Assembly: GCA_018389105.1 (NCBI GenBank)
Contig: JACATO010000121.1
Span: 434,001 to 498,000, forward strand
DNA from: Nautilus pompilius
Lineage: Eukaryota; Mollusca; Cephalopoda; Nautilida; Nautilidae
DNA length: 64,000 nucleotides
Reading direction: 5' to 3'
Below the pieces are notes generated by a model, which was not told where the DNA came from, made no database searches, and was given only the letters and a program-made list of their open reading frames with translations. Shown here piece after piece: positions 25,388 through 37,019 of this stretch (position 1 is its first letter; each line of letters begins with the position of its first letter). The position numbers and the translations under genes are program-made.

Positions 25388-27775
25388 CAGGGCTGCACAA
25401 CTGGCAGCACACAGGATACATGCAGCCCTCGATCAAGTTCCCAAAATCTTATGATAATGAAGCGAATACCTACATCTCTGTGTATGTCTCTTTCTATCTA
25501 TCTATCTCACATTTTTTCAACATGGATTTATACTCTGCTAAACTTGACAAACCTTCATATCACACACACACACACTAGTAGCAGCAGCTATGTATTTGCA
25601 TCGTGACTCCATCAAATTAGCAATAGTTGCTACATTTCCAAATGGATTTCCACAGAGTTCACAATCAGTGAGTGCAGTCTCTAGTTGCCTTTCATCAAGG
25701 TCAGTCTATATCAATTTTTTAATCAACAGTTTTACCTCCTAAGTTATCCCATCAAACAATGGCATGACAAAGAGCTCAAATGGATAAATATGTATCGCAA
25801 AAACTGTTGAGAGATGTTGCTTACTTTTCTCCATGTAGACGGAAATTTTGTTCCCTTTCTTGCTCTTGCTCAAGATCTCATTCTTTTTTTCACCCAAATT
25901 CTCATTCCCCTTTTTGTTCCTGCCTGATATCTTATTCTATTTGTTTTCAAAAACCACATTAACCCTGTTTGTCACGAGTTCTTCGGAGAAATGGAAATTG
26001 GAAGGAAAAAACAACGGAACATTTCAGGAAAGGTGGCAGGATGAATATTTTGCTTGTAAACCAATGGAAAAGCCTGTGTATTATATGTATGCAAGTGTTA
26101 TCTATTCTAAAAGAATATACCTTAAAAGACCACTGTAAATCGTTCCACAATGGAAAATTTGATAAATATCAAGATGATTCAGGAACAGCTGTAGTTGAAC
26201 AGCACAAGAGAAAATTGAAGCAGCAGACAGGGATGTTTATTAAATTGATGATGGTTTAAACTTCAAGTTTAGCTGCCTCTAATGCAGTAGCTTTGGAACT
26301 AGCCAAATCAAAGCCAGTTAGTGACAGAAGTCTAATTAAAAAATGTGTGATTAACATGACAAAAGCCTTCAGTGAAGAACGCATTGCTACAAAATTTGAA
26401 AAAGGTTGTCAGTCTGGATGAAAACACTGATCAAACAGACATAAGTCAACTGCTAGTTTTTGTTCATACTATTCAGCGTGACTTCAACGTGAGAACTACT
26501 TGATCTCGCTTCATTGCTTGGTACTACCAAAGGAACTGATATTCATGAAGCAATGCAGAAATGCATGACTAAGTTGGGGGTTTTGAAAAATGTTCATGCA
26601 TAGTGACTAATGGGGCAGAGGCTATGGTTGGGATGAACAATGGGTTTTGTGGGCTACTAAAACAAACAGGAGTTAGTTGCCCTACAATCCACTGCATTAT
26701 TCACCAGGAGTCACTGTGTGGTAAATCAGTAAAACAAGCTAATGCCATGAAAGTAGTTGTTAAGAGAGCAAATCTCATTCGAGGCGGCAAAAGGTCTCAT
26801 ACACATCACAATTTTTGCGCATTTTTAGGAAAAATGGAAGCAAAGTATGGAGACTAATTCTGCATTCCAAAATACATTGATTTAGCATAGGAAAATGTCT
26901 TAAGCACTTCTTTTGAGATAAGGAAAGAGATTCCATTATTTCTGAGAAATGAAATTAAATCTAACACTACTGATCTTGAAAAAGAATTAAGTAATCCTGG
27001 CTTTCAAAGTGAATTAGCCTTCTTAACAGATATCACAAATCATCTGAATGAGTTAAATTTTAAATTGAAGAAGACGCATCAAAATTTCTCTGATTTGTTT
27101 GGCCATGTGTAGGGATTCAAAAGCAATTATTTAAACTTGCCATGGAAAAAAAATTACCTTACTCACTTTCCTTCACATGCAGAAATAGCTGAGAAACTGT
27201 GTGATAGCATAGGTTTTACAGTTTTTACTACCAGAATAGTGGACATTTTGGAGGAATTTAACAATTGCTTCTCAAAATTTGAAAATATGACAGATGGCAC
27301 AGCCTTGTTCAATTCACTCGGTATAGTGATTGCAAACCAACCCCATCAGTTTCAACTGGAAACATATAGAATACAGGCAGACTCTTTTTTCAGTGGAAGG
27401 GCAGAAAAGAACAGTATCCACACATCAGAAAGTTTGGATTAAAGATGTGCTCTATGTTTGGAAGTACTTACTTGTGCAAGAGCGCCTTTTCCAAAATATC
27501 TCATTACCAATTCTTCCCTAACAGATGAATCACTGAAACACTTGATGAGACTTGCTATCAGCTTGGTTAAAAAGAATGATTCTCCTCAGTGTTTGTTCTC
27601 AGTAATTTTCTTTCAACAAATCTAGAGTATTTCTAGAGAAGTGCAGTTAATAAAAATGTAAGGTACTGTTCATTTAAATATTCCTTCATTTTAAATTAAT
27701 TTCTAGAGTGTGCCCCCTCTGGTGGATACTTCCAGGTAAATGTGGTCCCATGACATTACAAGTTGGACAGCCCTG
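25388..27775 (+). mobile_element. hAT transposon, GTF2IRD2/ZBED-like type
   Basis: The left end CAGGGCTGCACAACTGG (25388) pairs with the right end, reverse-complemented CAGGGCTGTCCAACTTG (outer base 27775). The flanking 8-mers are TTCTAGAA (25380-25387) and TTCCAGAA (27776-27783), a 7/8 match fitting the 8-bp target duplication of hAT elements with the usual CTAG centre. The 2388-bp element holds a decayed transposase gene and, near its left end, small TATC and CA microsatellites (25492-25508, 25561-25575). It is autonomous-type in structure but inactive. Confidence 0.9.
25960..27600 (+). pseudogene. hAT transposase, GTF2IRD2/ZBED-like, inactivated
   Basis: Domains in order: a BED-like zinc finger split by a frameshift near 26075 (FQERWQDEYFACKPMEKPV in one frame, then LCIICMQVLSILKEYTLKDH in another, with Cys-x2-Cys and later His residues). 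Then LAASNAVALELAKSKPVSD and SLDENTD near 26413 (first catalytic Asp strand), QLLVFVHTIQRDF, and VTNGAEAMVG at 26603-26632, where family members normally have T-D-G-A-P-A-M. Next are HCIIHQESLCGKSVK (the hAT Cys-x2-His region), SELAFLTDITNHLNELN near 27010-27055 and FQLET near 27350. Finally FGLKMCSMFGSTYLCKSAFS near 27425-27500 is the C-terminal dimerisation segment. Asn replaces the catalytic Asp at 26609-26611. The gene also has several stops and frameshifts, and the usual WLSRG block after KYGD is missing. Confidence 0.85.
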
Positions 27776-28157
27776 TTCCAGAATATTCAATTAATTAGTG
27801 AATGGCAACAAAGAGCCGTACTGCATATGATTAGTTACAGTAACCATGGATCTCAATCTGCCTGGTTCATGGTTATGGTCATGCAGATGAACAGATAAAC
27901 AGAAGGGGAAACTGGAAATATAAAATCAGATTCACTTCCCTCCCACACAAAATAAAATCTTGTGTGGACACTTGTAATAAGAGAAGAAAAGAAGTTACCA
28001 TTGCATTGGTAAATACATAGTGGTCATATGAAACAGTAGTGCACAAATTAATTTATAATAAATATGAATAAATAAAACCACAAAAGTACTCTCACTACTT
28101 TATGGATAAACCAAAAGGTACTTGTAGATTAGGGATAATTATTGTTGATGTTTTTGC
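27776..28157. other. non-coding spacer
   Basis: Begins with the right copy of the hAT target duplication (TTCCAGAA) and runs to the SINE at 28158. No coding signal. Confidence 0.5.
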
Positions 28158-28490
28158 CACCAATGTGGCTCAGGCGTGAGTGTGTTGGCTTCAGGACCTA
28201 AGGGTCCTGGGTTCAATTCCTGCTGCTGGCACATTTTGACCCTTGAGCAAGGTACTTTACTAGCATTGCTCCAGTTGCTGCTGGGGAGTGGCCTGTGTAG
28301 GCACTCAGAGGAACCAAGGGCAGGAGGATGCTCTGTAGCCATTACAGAGGCAAGTCTCCTATGACAAGGAAAAGTCAGAAGAATAAACAACTGCTGAAGA
28401 CGGATGCACTGTGCCAGAGTGCGCATAACGACGGTGCAACGCATCCCACTCTTATGAGATGAGTGATTGAAGAAGAAGATTGGTGTTTTT
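28158..28490 (+). mobile_element. tRNA-derived SINE, family 2 (CTTGAGCAAGG core)
   Basis: The tRNA-like head has TGGCTCAGGCGTGAGTGTG (A-box) and GGGTCCTGGGTTCAATTCC (B-box, about 28201-28219), a good RNA polymerase III promoter pair. The body carries CCTTGAGCAAGGTACTTTAC followed by GCATTGCTCCAGTTG, a core found in several animal SINE families. It ends in a GAAGAAGAAGA tail near 28470-28482. GC content is much higher than in the surroundings. The open frames on both strands here are artefacts of the SINE. Confidence 0.8.
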
Positions 28491-28649
28491 GAATATGAAA
28501 AAAATGTGTAGTTTAGCCAATGAAGCTAACAGGAATATGCTGGGTAATTAAAAGAATCATAAAACAACACATTTTTCTGTACCTTTGTGTGATACTGACA
28601 ACAATGAAGCAAAAGAGTTTTCAATTTTTTTTCTTGCACACCAATGCTT

Positions 28650-28862
28650 ATAAGGGAGACAATCCTGGAGCCAGCAGATCTGACTTTGACAGGGAAATCC
28701 CTACTATATCTCTTCATTTTTCAGATGCAGGAGGAGATCCACATAGCCAGCTGGTGAATAAGAACTAGAAGATACCATGCCAGGGAGATACATCAAAACA
28801 GGAATCAAACTCGAGCCCTCAACCTTAACAGTATCCCACTAAACCACCATGCTACCCCAATC
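28650..28862 (-). mobile_element. tRNA-derived SINE, family 1
   Basis: On the minus strand: TGGGGTAGCATGGTGGTTTAG (A-box side), GAGGGCTCGAGTTTGATTCC (B-box), CCCTGGCATGGTATCTTC, CACCAGCTGGCTATG, CATCTGAAAAATGAAGAG and AGTAGGGATTTCCC. It aligns along its length with the copy at 9640-9925, sharing GAAATCCCT and CTCTTCATTTTT on the plus strand. It lies about 160 bp from the unrelated family-2 SINE. Confidence 0.7.
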
Positions 28863-31800
28863 AACAAGGTTAAGCTTAGTTTCTCTAACTTATTTAAACA
28901 GTTAGGATTTATCTGGTGTATTTTATTGGACCATCAAGCAGAGATCCAATACGAGTATTTAAAATAATGATCTGAGCTGCTTGTGTAAGCAATAATGGAA
29001 ATGGCTTATCTTTTATAAAATGAATGAAACTAAGTCTCAGCTATTTCCCCATTATCTAGAGACATGGAAGCAAATGTGGCTCATCACTAGTTGCAGGTAG
29101 TAAAAATCATAAGGAAACAATCTCTTTTTTTTAGTAATCTTCTATTATTTACCTGTAATGCTTTGCCAAACCAGGTAATGGAAATAAAAAGTGTCAACAT
29201 GAATTTTGGAAATAGATTACACATGCACTTTTTGTTGAAAGGGTTTTATAGAAGTTCTAGAACCTTCCTGATCCTTTGACTTTCTATATCTGTAATACTT
29301 ACAAGACTAAATGGTCAGTCACCTGTTCATATTGCAAAGCATGGTGTACCTACAAGTGTAGATGCCAGATTCAGTAAAACGAAATATAACTAAGTAAATA
29401 AAATTAAATTGTTTCTGCAGTTAATACTCCCCTATCCCAAATTTGTTGCATACAGGTGAGCATCATACACAGGTAATGGTTATCAAAATTTTCTCCAAGG
29501 AACAAACTTCTTTACCTTTTACCTCACAAGATCTCATTTGAAGTGCCAATCTCCTGACTGTCAGCACATGTACAATTATAGTAAATTTTGATAAACTTAT
29601 TTAAAAAACAAAGTTTACTTTTAGTAGCAGATATAATCAGTCTCCTCACCTGATGATAAACAGGTAAAAAAATCTTACATCTGTTTAAGCATCTAATGAT
29701 TTGGTAAACAAATATTTTAATTTTCTTTAATATATAAAATCTTGAATGGTCCCAACAGCATTTTGTTTAAAAATCAGTAGAGCATATTTGCAATCTTCTC
29801 CAATCCTAAGTTTATCAGACCTTTCAATTAGTGACACCTGCATGTACAAGTAAAAACACCTGTGCATACAGGTAATTTGTTTGTTTTTCTTTCAAAAACT
29901 TCCCGAACACCTCCACAATATGCATGTATAAACAAATTCATCGAAATAAGCAGCATTCAGGTGATAGCAGCTACTGTTTCCAGAATTATTACTGGCAGAA
30001 ATGCAACCATAAAGGTAAAAAGTGGCATTATGGCCATTCAATATTACTAAGCAAAGAAGAAAAGCAAGCACAATTAAGAAAAAATACATTAGCATAATTA
30101 ATGAGTTTTTGCCTACAAAGATTAAAACTGTGAGTCACTTAATCACTCGCAGTGTGACAAAAAAAATGGCTAAAGTTTACAGTACATGTGAAAGTTCTGA
30201 AAATATTAATGGTATATCTATAACAGCTAGCCAGACTAGGTAGAAAGTAATTAATAAACCAAATATTTGTTTAAGATATACATTTTTTTAACAATTATAT
30301 CGATGAATTTAACTCACCAAAAAATCTGAAGTTTTCTTACAAATATTTAGGTAAGACTAAGGCTACTAAAGATGAAGATATCTATCCATGGATGGCAAGA
30401 AATAGTCAACTTTGCTGAGGAAAATGTCTGCTGTGATGAACATAAAGATTCAAAGTCACAATTGTCAGGTAAGACTATTATTCCATTCTACCTGAAGATA
30501 ACTCACCATCACTACCCATCGTAGAAATACACTGGCTTACAGTTGCTAGGAAATCAACTGTGCTAGTATTAATACAGAACAAAATCAAAGAGGCTTTATG
30601 GTTATTTTAAAGACAGCATGACACCAAATGAAAATGATCAAATTAACCTACTTTTTTATCATATTATTATATCTTGTAAAGACAAATCTTCTGAAAGATG
30701 TGAATTAAAACGCTCTCGTGTTTCCAGTGTCAGCTCCGATGTTGAACTCTATAAACAATGCACAATCTCTCAGATATATTAAGTCAATATTTTTTTTAAA
30801 AAACGTCACCTGTCCACACTCCGCTTTCAACTAGAACCTTCGACAAGAATTGCGGAAATAATTTTAGCCAATGGAAATTTTTCCTTTTTGTTTAAAGCTG
30901 GAGCTTCTTTATACAGGAAGCATGTGACTGATGGCTCTTATAATAAGAGCCAGTTGCATACTTGAGCCAATATAACCCAACCAGCCTGTTTACTCTTCAT
31001 CAAAAGTCTATTGCCGCAGTTTCTGTTTGAGAGATCTGCTAAGTTAACAGGAGCTTGCTCCACACCGGGCTTCGGACACCAACTCCAATCCCTTCTCCTC
31101 GGAGATAAACACGCATACACGATACAACAACAGCAAAAAAAAAAGTTCAATGTCCTTAAGACAAAATTATTGGTATAATTTTTTTTAAATAAGAAGGAAA
31201 TTATGAATGGAAATACTTTTTTTTTTTTTTTACTGTTATGAATACCATTAATCCTGTAGATTTAATTTTTTTTTTAAAGTTTTAGCTACTTACTACACCC
31301 CATTATAAAAACCTGCCCTTGAGCAGCAGCTTCCCTCCCCCTTTCTTTCTTGTTATGATATTATAACCTGTGAGTTACAGGCACCGAATCATTCAAGCCT
31401 GACTTTTCACACAACCAGTAAATGAGACACTAAATTCTCTAACTCCCCTTCCCCCCACCTTTACAACCAACTAGGAGCATCTTAATCAGACGGGACCCAG
31501 CCTAGAAAAAACAGCGCCCCCAAACATTCCCAGATGTACTAGAGCTAGGCAAAATATATGACTGGGCTATTAGAACTGAAGCAGGTGCCAAACACTCATC
31601 AGCATCAATTTCCTCATCTTCCTTCCTCTGTAAGTCAGTCAGTCTATGCCAGCCTGATTTCCATGGCAACTGCATCTATCTGGTATACTGTGCTATCAAG
31701 TTACTTGGGGGGGATCACTGGAGGGCAATGTATGGTGGATGGTGGGGATCAAGAACTCTCCCCTTCCAAACCACTACCATTTCTGCTTCAAAGGGACTCT

Positions 31801-34800
31801 TGTTTCTTTCTTCTGACACCTACCTCCTGGTCATGCCCCACCCAGGGTGGGGAAAACCATAAACAGTAACAATGTGCTAATCCACTTCTATACCCTAACC
31901 AGCCCAGTGATGAAGCAGCAACTAACCCTAGAAGTTGGCACTGTATGTGTGTGCATGTCAACTTGGCTAGTATACACATTAAGCAATCAAGGTCATTTGT
32001 TGTGTGAATGATGATGATGATGATGATACTGGGGGACCCCAAAAAGTTCTTCAAGCTAAAAAAAAAAAAAGGATAGGTTTATTCATAGAAAAGTTGTGCA
32101 TGCAAATCCATAAAAAAATTTTTTAAAAACACTATAGTGCCACATGGCCTTGAATGGGACCATAAATCAACCTCGGAGGTTTATATGGGGATTACTCTCC
32201 ATACAGTGAAAGATAAATAAATCTAAATTATCCACATAAACCATGAAGCCAGCAAATCAAAGTCTTCTGAAAACAAAAATAAAATTAAAGACCTCAACCT
32301 CTGAAATAACAAGGATGCTCTAACATTGGAAATAAAAGATGGATTTTGAAGCTAACCAAGATTTATGGTCGCTGCTGTCAATTCCTAGGTGATAGGTGCT
32401 CTGGTCATGATTCAAACCATAGTAACCAAGTTCTACTTAAATAAATACCATCAAGAAAATTATTATTAATAATTTTTCAGTTTATGTCATGTCATACTCT
32501 GGGAAATTAATTTTGATAAAACGATCCATTCATTTCATCATTCATATGATGCAAAGTAAACTGCATAATGGATCTGCTATACTTTCACTCGGACACGAGG
32601 GGAAAACATTCATTCAGCTAAATATGTTAACCAAAACTTTGCTTAGATACCTAGAAGCTTAGCTTTTTAATCCATAAACCACCGATGAAGACTGTTAACA
32701 GATGTTATTTAACCACAACCAAAAGTTCTAATAACTTACCAATATCACTAATTCTTAAAACATTCAGAAAATGCAAGCTTTCCATACTTTTCAGTGTATG
32801 TGACATGTGCCATTAAGATAAACAGATGTGCACCTTTAAGCTACACAGTTTGGTTCTTGTATACCATAGTGGTACATGGTGTGTGCTGTATGGGTTCTAA
32901 CAGCACTTTTTCTATTTGAAGTTTAAATAATAATAAACCAATAAATAAATAGCCATTAATTTTTAAATCCATTTGATTTATCAGTAGTTTTATTAGTGAA
33001 TTAAAATATATAAATGTGCGTGCATTTGGTCTGCCTTTAACAACAACAATTTTTTTTTCACTTCTTTTAATTGTTTGATTTGAAATATTCCTCTGTGGCA
33101 TCAGCTTTTAACTTACAAATGTTCAGAGAAGTGGGTGACATGGTATAATATACACTAGTACTACACTAACATGACATCTACATTCATGCTGTGTTAGTAC
33201 AAGCAATAATTAGTGCTTTTGACCAGATATCATTATTCCCTCCTATGAAAATTTCAACAAACAAATTAAAAAACCTATTAGGTGACAAGTCATTACCACC
33301 TACCTTCCCATTTTGTATTTATTAATTTTTCTTAATAGCCTAGGCTATTAATTGAGTAAACGCTACATACTGTACAGAATGGCATTATGCAATCCCCTCC
33401 CACGTCTCCCTCTCTCATGTTTACACTACCATATTTAATTACATGAAGACAATAAAAAAATGGTGTACTAACTACAAGACAAGAATAGGGATATTAAAAA
33501 ATGCAAGAATCTCAAAGAATAAACATAGTAAAGCAAAAATAGAAAAGGGAGAGAACTGTGTTTTAAGGGAGATTATAACCCTGGCATCCTGACTATGGGC
33601 ATTGAAAAAGATTCAATTTAAAACATTTAAAAATGTTTCACACTTTGTTTTTTACCTGGATGATATCCCATTAAAAGGCGAGACTTTAAGGGCATGTGTA
33701 CATTTGATAGTATCAAAACCCAAAATAACAAAAAAAATTTTAAAGTAGGCTACAACTTGGTTAATTTTCAAAGTTCTGCACAAAATGACCAGGTAAATTT
33801 GAAAAAAAAAAGAAGAAAGAATAAATTTTAAGGGTCAGTGGTGCAGTTATTCAGAAGTGGATTCAGATGTTTGATAAATGAAAATATGAAGTTTGAGATC
33901 AAAACAATAGTGACCAGTAACTACAGACCAACAAAAACAAATTTATGATTCATAAGATCAAGAAAATGTTTGCCCAGGTGGGCAGCCTGACACGACCAAC
34001 ATTTAATAAAGAAAATGTGCAATCTGTCCGTTGGAGGAATACGGTCCTTAAAAAGAAACAAGAGTATATTTCTAAGTTTAACTGTAAAAGAAACATTCAG
34101 TTCCAAAAATGGATAAACAAAAATGAAGCATGAGGCTTAATCAAAGATTAAATCCCTCACATATATGTGCACAAGGAAGCAGTAAAGAGACTCTCTTGTG
34201 TACTGTAATGTTCCATTAGATTTTTCACCAAATTCAGATGTTTTTGTATGCACAAATTTTAATGTTTACATAATGTTGCTACTGATTAGATGTAAAATAA
34301 CTTAAGAATCTGTCGACTTGATTCGAAGCAAGAGACAACAACAACGATAACAAAACACATCTCTTAAGTGAAAGTTTCCATAAAGGTCAGCTTAATTTGA
34401 TGCGATGGACAGCTCTTTAGAAACAGATACAGCATCTTTGAGAACACAGCTTCCAGGTGCAAGAGGCTGGTAACATTTGACCAGAATATCAGTACCACCC
34501 TATTTAATTTCTTACCATGCAGACAAATATCCAGGTCTGAAGATACAGTCAGCCTTTTAATAACTACAAGATTAAGAGTACCTTCCTCCTCCTACAAACT
34601 CAACAACATGAGCAAATAAACAACGGAGGAAATGGTGATAAGTATATCATTATAGCAGTCAGGAACACACTGAGTATCATCATATGAAATCACAGAAACC
34701 TTTTGGTTGTGTAAATAAAGACATGTTTGCGCTAGGTCTTCCAAAGCAAGCCCACAGTATTTGATAACCCTTACAAACCAGATGCTGTTGGGGAATGACT

Positions 34801-35516
34801 TGGGGGATATAACAGAGATTTAGAATCAATATAAAGATGCTGGTGTCAGAGCACAGAAGCTCAGAGATGTTGTTGCATCAAAAATTATTTTAAATCTCAA
34901 CTGTACAAATTTCTTATCATAAATCTTGTTGGATTTACTAAAGTTCTCATTTGTAAACTCAAGTTACATAGCTTTGTAATTTCAGTTCTAAGGAAACTGG
35001 TTAACCAGTTTAGCTTACAGTTACTTTAGAGTTGGTGCAATGAAATGTTTACAATTTTTCCTGGTAGCACATTTGTAGAGACAAGTTTTCCACTAAGTCA
35101 AAGTCACTAAAAACATATCTTAAACTACTACTTCAAAGTGAAATCAAAAGAGTTATTTCTTCTTTCAAACTGGCTCCAGTTTCCTTGTTTTTATGTACTA
35201 TGGGTAGAGGCAATGTGTAACTTACTGATCCTATATAGCAGTTTTATACCCAACAAATAACTCTGGTCAATCAGTGATAAATATTCCAGCTAAGTGCAAC
35301 AATAAGAGGAGGAGGAAAAGGTTTCTGGTGATGGCATCACATCTGAACTATTCTGAGCAGTCCAGTCCAAGCGATGCTTTACAACATAAGGTTACTGCCA
35401 ATTTCACAGTAGTTCTGGAGAATCACCCTTTTATTGAGAGATCTATCATAAACCTGTTAATCTAAAATTCAAGATGAAAAAAATCCATCAATTCTCAAAC
35501 TATTTAAACCAAACAA
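28863..35516. other. non-coding stretch with one X-box-like site
   Basis: About 6.6 kb without a supportable gene. A relatively GC-rich tract at about 31300-31980 holds an RFX/X-box-like motif and ends in an ATG/GAT triplet microsatellite (32008-32028). Open frames at 30938-31150 and 31558-31869 carry no recognisable domain. Confidence 0.4.
31657..31670 (-). promoter_or_regulatory. X-box-like RFX site (13/14)
   Basis: On the minus strand GTTGCCATGGAAAT matches the RFX X-box consensus RYYNYYATRRNRAC except at the last base. X-boxes drive ciliary genes in animals. With no gene seen nearby, function here is only a possibility. Confidence 0.25.
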
Positions 35517-35730
35517 TCATTGGTAGATTACTGGGCCGCTAAGGTAAAAGGCCCAAGTTCGAATCTTGGTCAAGAATACCTGTTTGGCGTACTTCCCTGG
35601 CATGGTTTCTTCCCACTCTTCTTCACCGACCAGTCAACCAGTGTCAGTCACACTCTTTGGCTTCCACCCAAATCTGGAAAATGAAGTGTCCTAATAAGGA
35701 TTTCCCATACTGAATCCAAAAGTTCAGTGA
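35517..35730 (+). mobile_element. tRNA-derived SINE, family 1
   Basis: The head has TTGGTAGATTACTGGGCCG (A-box side) and GCCCAAGTTCGAATCTTGG (B-box). The body has CTGTTTGGCGTACTTCCC, TGGCATGGTTTCTTCCCAC, ATCTGGAAAATGAAG and AAGGATTTCCC, in the same order as the other three copies. Confidence 0.7.
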
Positions 35731-35996
35731 CCCACATGGTGCAGACAACTGTGACACTATACTCCATCACCATGGTTGTTTCCCTTGTAGACATCAATGT
35801 ATCCCACAACAACAAGATGCCATCTTTACATGATATCTACAGAACACTGAATATTGTATCTACTGTGTAAAGATGGTCATTCATTCAGGTCTTTAACAAG
35901 TGAAGAAGACTTGTTCAGTGTCAGTTACTTTACAAGAATATAATACATAAATGTTATGGCTGCAATCAAGTTAAAAGCAGTTGAAATACTTTAAAG

Positions 35997-36797
35997 CAGT
36001 GGTTCCCAACCTTTTTTGGACTCGTGGATCTTTTTCTAATACTCAAAAGACCTGCAACCCCCTGCTACACTTCCATATTTGAAAAAAAAACCAAAGAATA
36101 AAGTTAGCAAAAAAATCACATAAATAAGGGTTTTAGTACATTTCATCATTCATTTATTGAAAATTATTTTAGTGATTTTTCGGGGAACAACATCTGCACA
36201 TATAGTAATTTCACAACAGCTAAACAGAAATCTGCTGGTATCAGTGAACTCTATCTCTGATCAGAACAGCTGTGTGGTGGTGTGTCGTGTTGGCGCCCAA
36301 GTTTGTCTAAAATCAAGCTGGCTAGTGCATGTCTGGTCGAAGTCATAGTCCAGTCCTTGTGGCATGCTCTGCCCCAGGCATCAGGGTCCAAGTCTTTTAG
36401 CTGCAGGCCCAAATGGTGTTATCCAATAGGAGCGCGGCTCAATTGCATCAGTCCTACTGTGGTAACAGTTCGAGTTCCGGCCTTTGTTGCCAGCGTGTAC
36501 TGTCCGTGTTTCTATGAGGGTGGCAGAGCGACTGGAAGCCACCAGGGGGGGGGGGATGCAACTGGGAATGCCTGTCATGGGAGACAAGCGTTACACCTTC
36601 GGTGCTCGGCCTACCATTAGTGATACGGGCGTATTGGACGCAGGCTAATTTGTGTATCATTTTTTCTGGAAAAAAGTGCGTCTTATAAGCCAGTAAATAC
36701 AGTACATATAAACAAAACAAACACATGCTCATGAACAGTTTCCTGACTCATTCATACGACAAAAATTGAAACTTCTAGGGTTCGTTGCGAACCACTG
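35997..36797. mobile_element. non-autonomous hAT element with perfect 8-bp TSD
   Basis: The left end CAGTGGTTCCCAACC (35997) pairs with the right end, reverse-complemented CAGTGGTTCGCAACG (outer base 36797): CAGTGGTTC matches fully and 13 of the first 15 bases agree. It is flanked on both sides by CTTTAAAG (35989-35996 and 36798-36805), a perfect 8-bp target duplication. No hAT transposase is present. The middle (about 36280-36640) is unusually GC-rich, has a G run (36543-36553) and a tRNA-like AACAGTTCGAGTTCCGG, suggesting a nested insertion. The open frames on both strands here are not recognisable proteins. Confidence 0.85.
36400..36640 (+). repeat. GC-rich segment nested in the hAT element, possibly SINE
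   Basis: Composition shifts sharply to GC- and CpG-rich sequence relative to both flanks. A B-box-like GTTCGAGTTCC sits near 36467-36477 after GAGCGCGGCTCAATTGCATC, an imperfect A-box-like stretch. Boundaries and identity are uncertain; it could instead be the original core of the transposon. Confidence 0.35.
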
Positions 36798-37019
36798 CTT
36801 TAAAGTGTTTATGTTCTTAAACTAGGAGAAGATTTAAAGCTAAATGTGACTAAATAGCATAAAATGTATTATCTAAATTAAGAATAAAACAGTAATGATG
36901 CTTTTTTTCAATTCAAACACTGAATCACCAAGTTATTTTAAATCTCTCTCTACTGGCTAAACCTTGATGCTAAAATAACCATCCACTAGAAATCCAGTAG
37001 GAACCAAAGAAATGCAATT

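Noticed and set aside
28139-28444. Open frames on both strands across the GC-rich patch
   Set aside because: They are explained fully by the family-2 SINE, including its polymerase III promoter boxes.
36282-36732. Overlapping open frames of 68-112 codons in the 36.3-36.7 kb GC-rich core
   Set aside because: They lie inside a non-autonomous hAT element, overlap on opposite strands, and show no recognisable protein.
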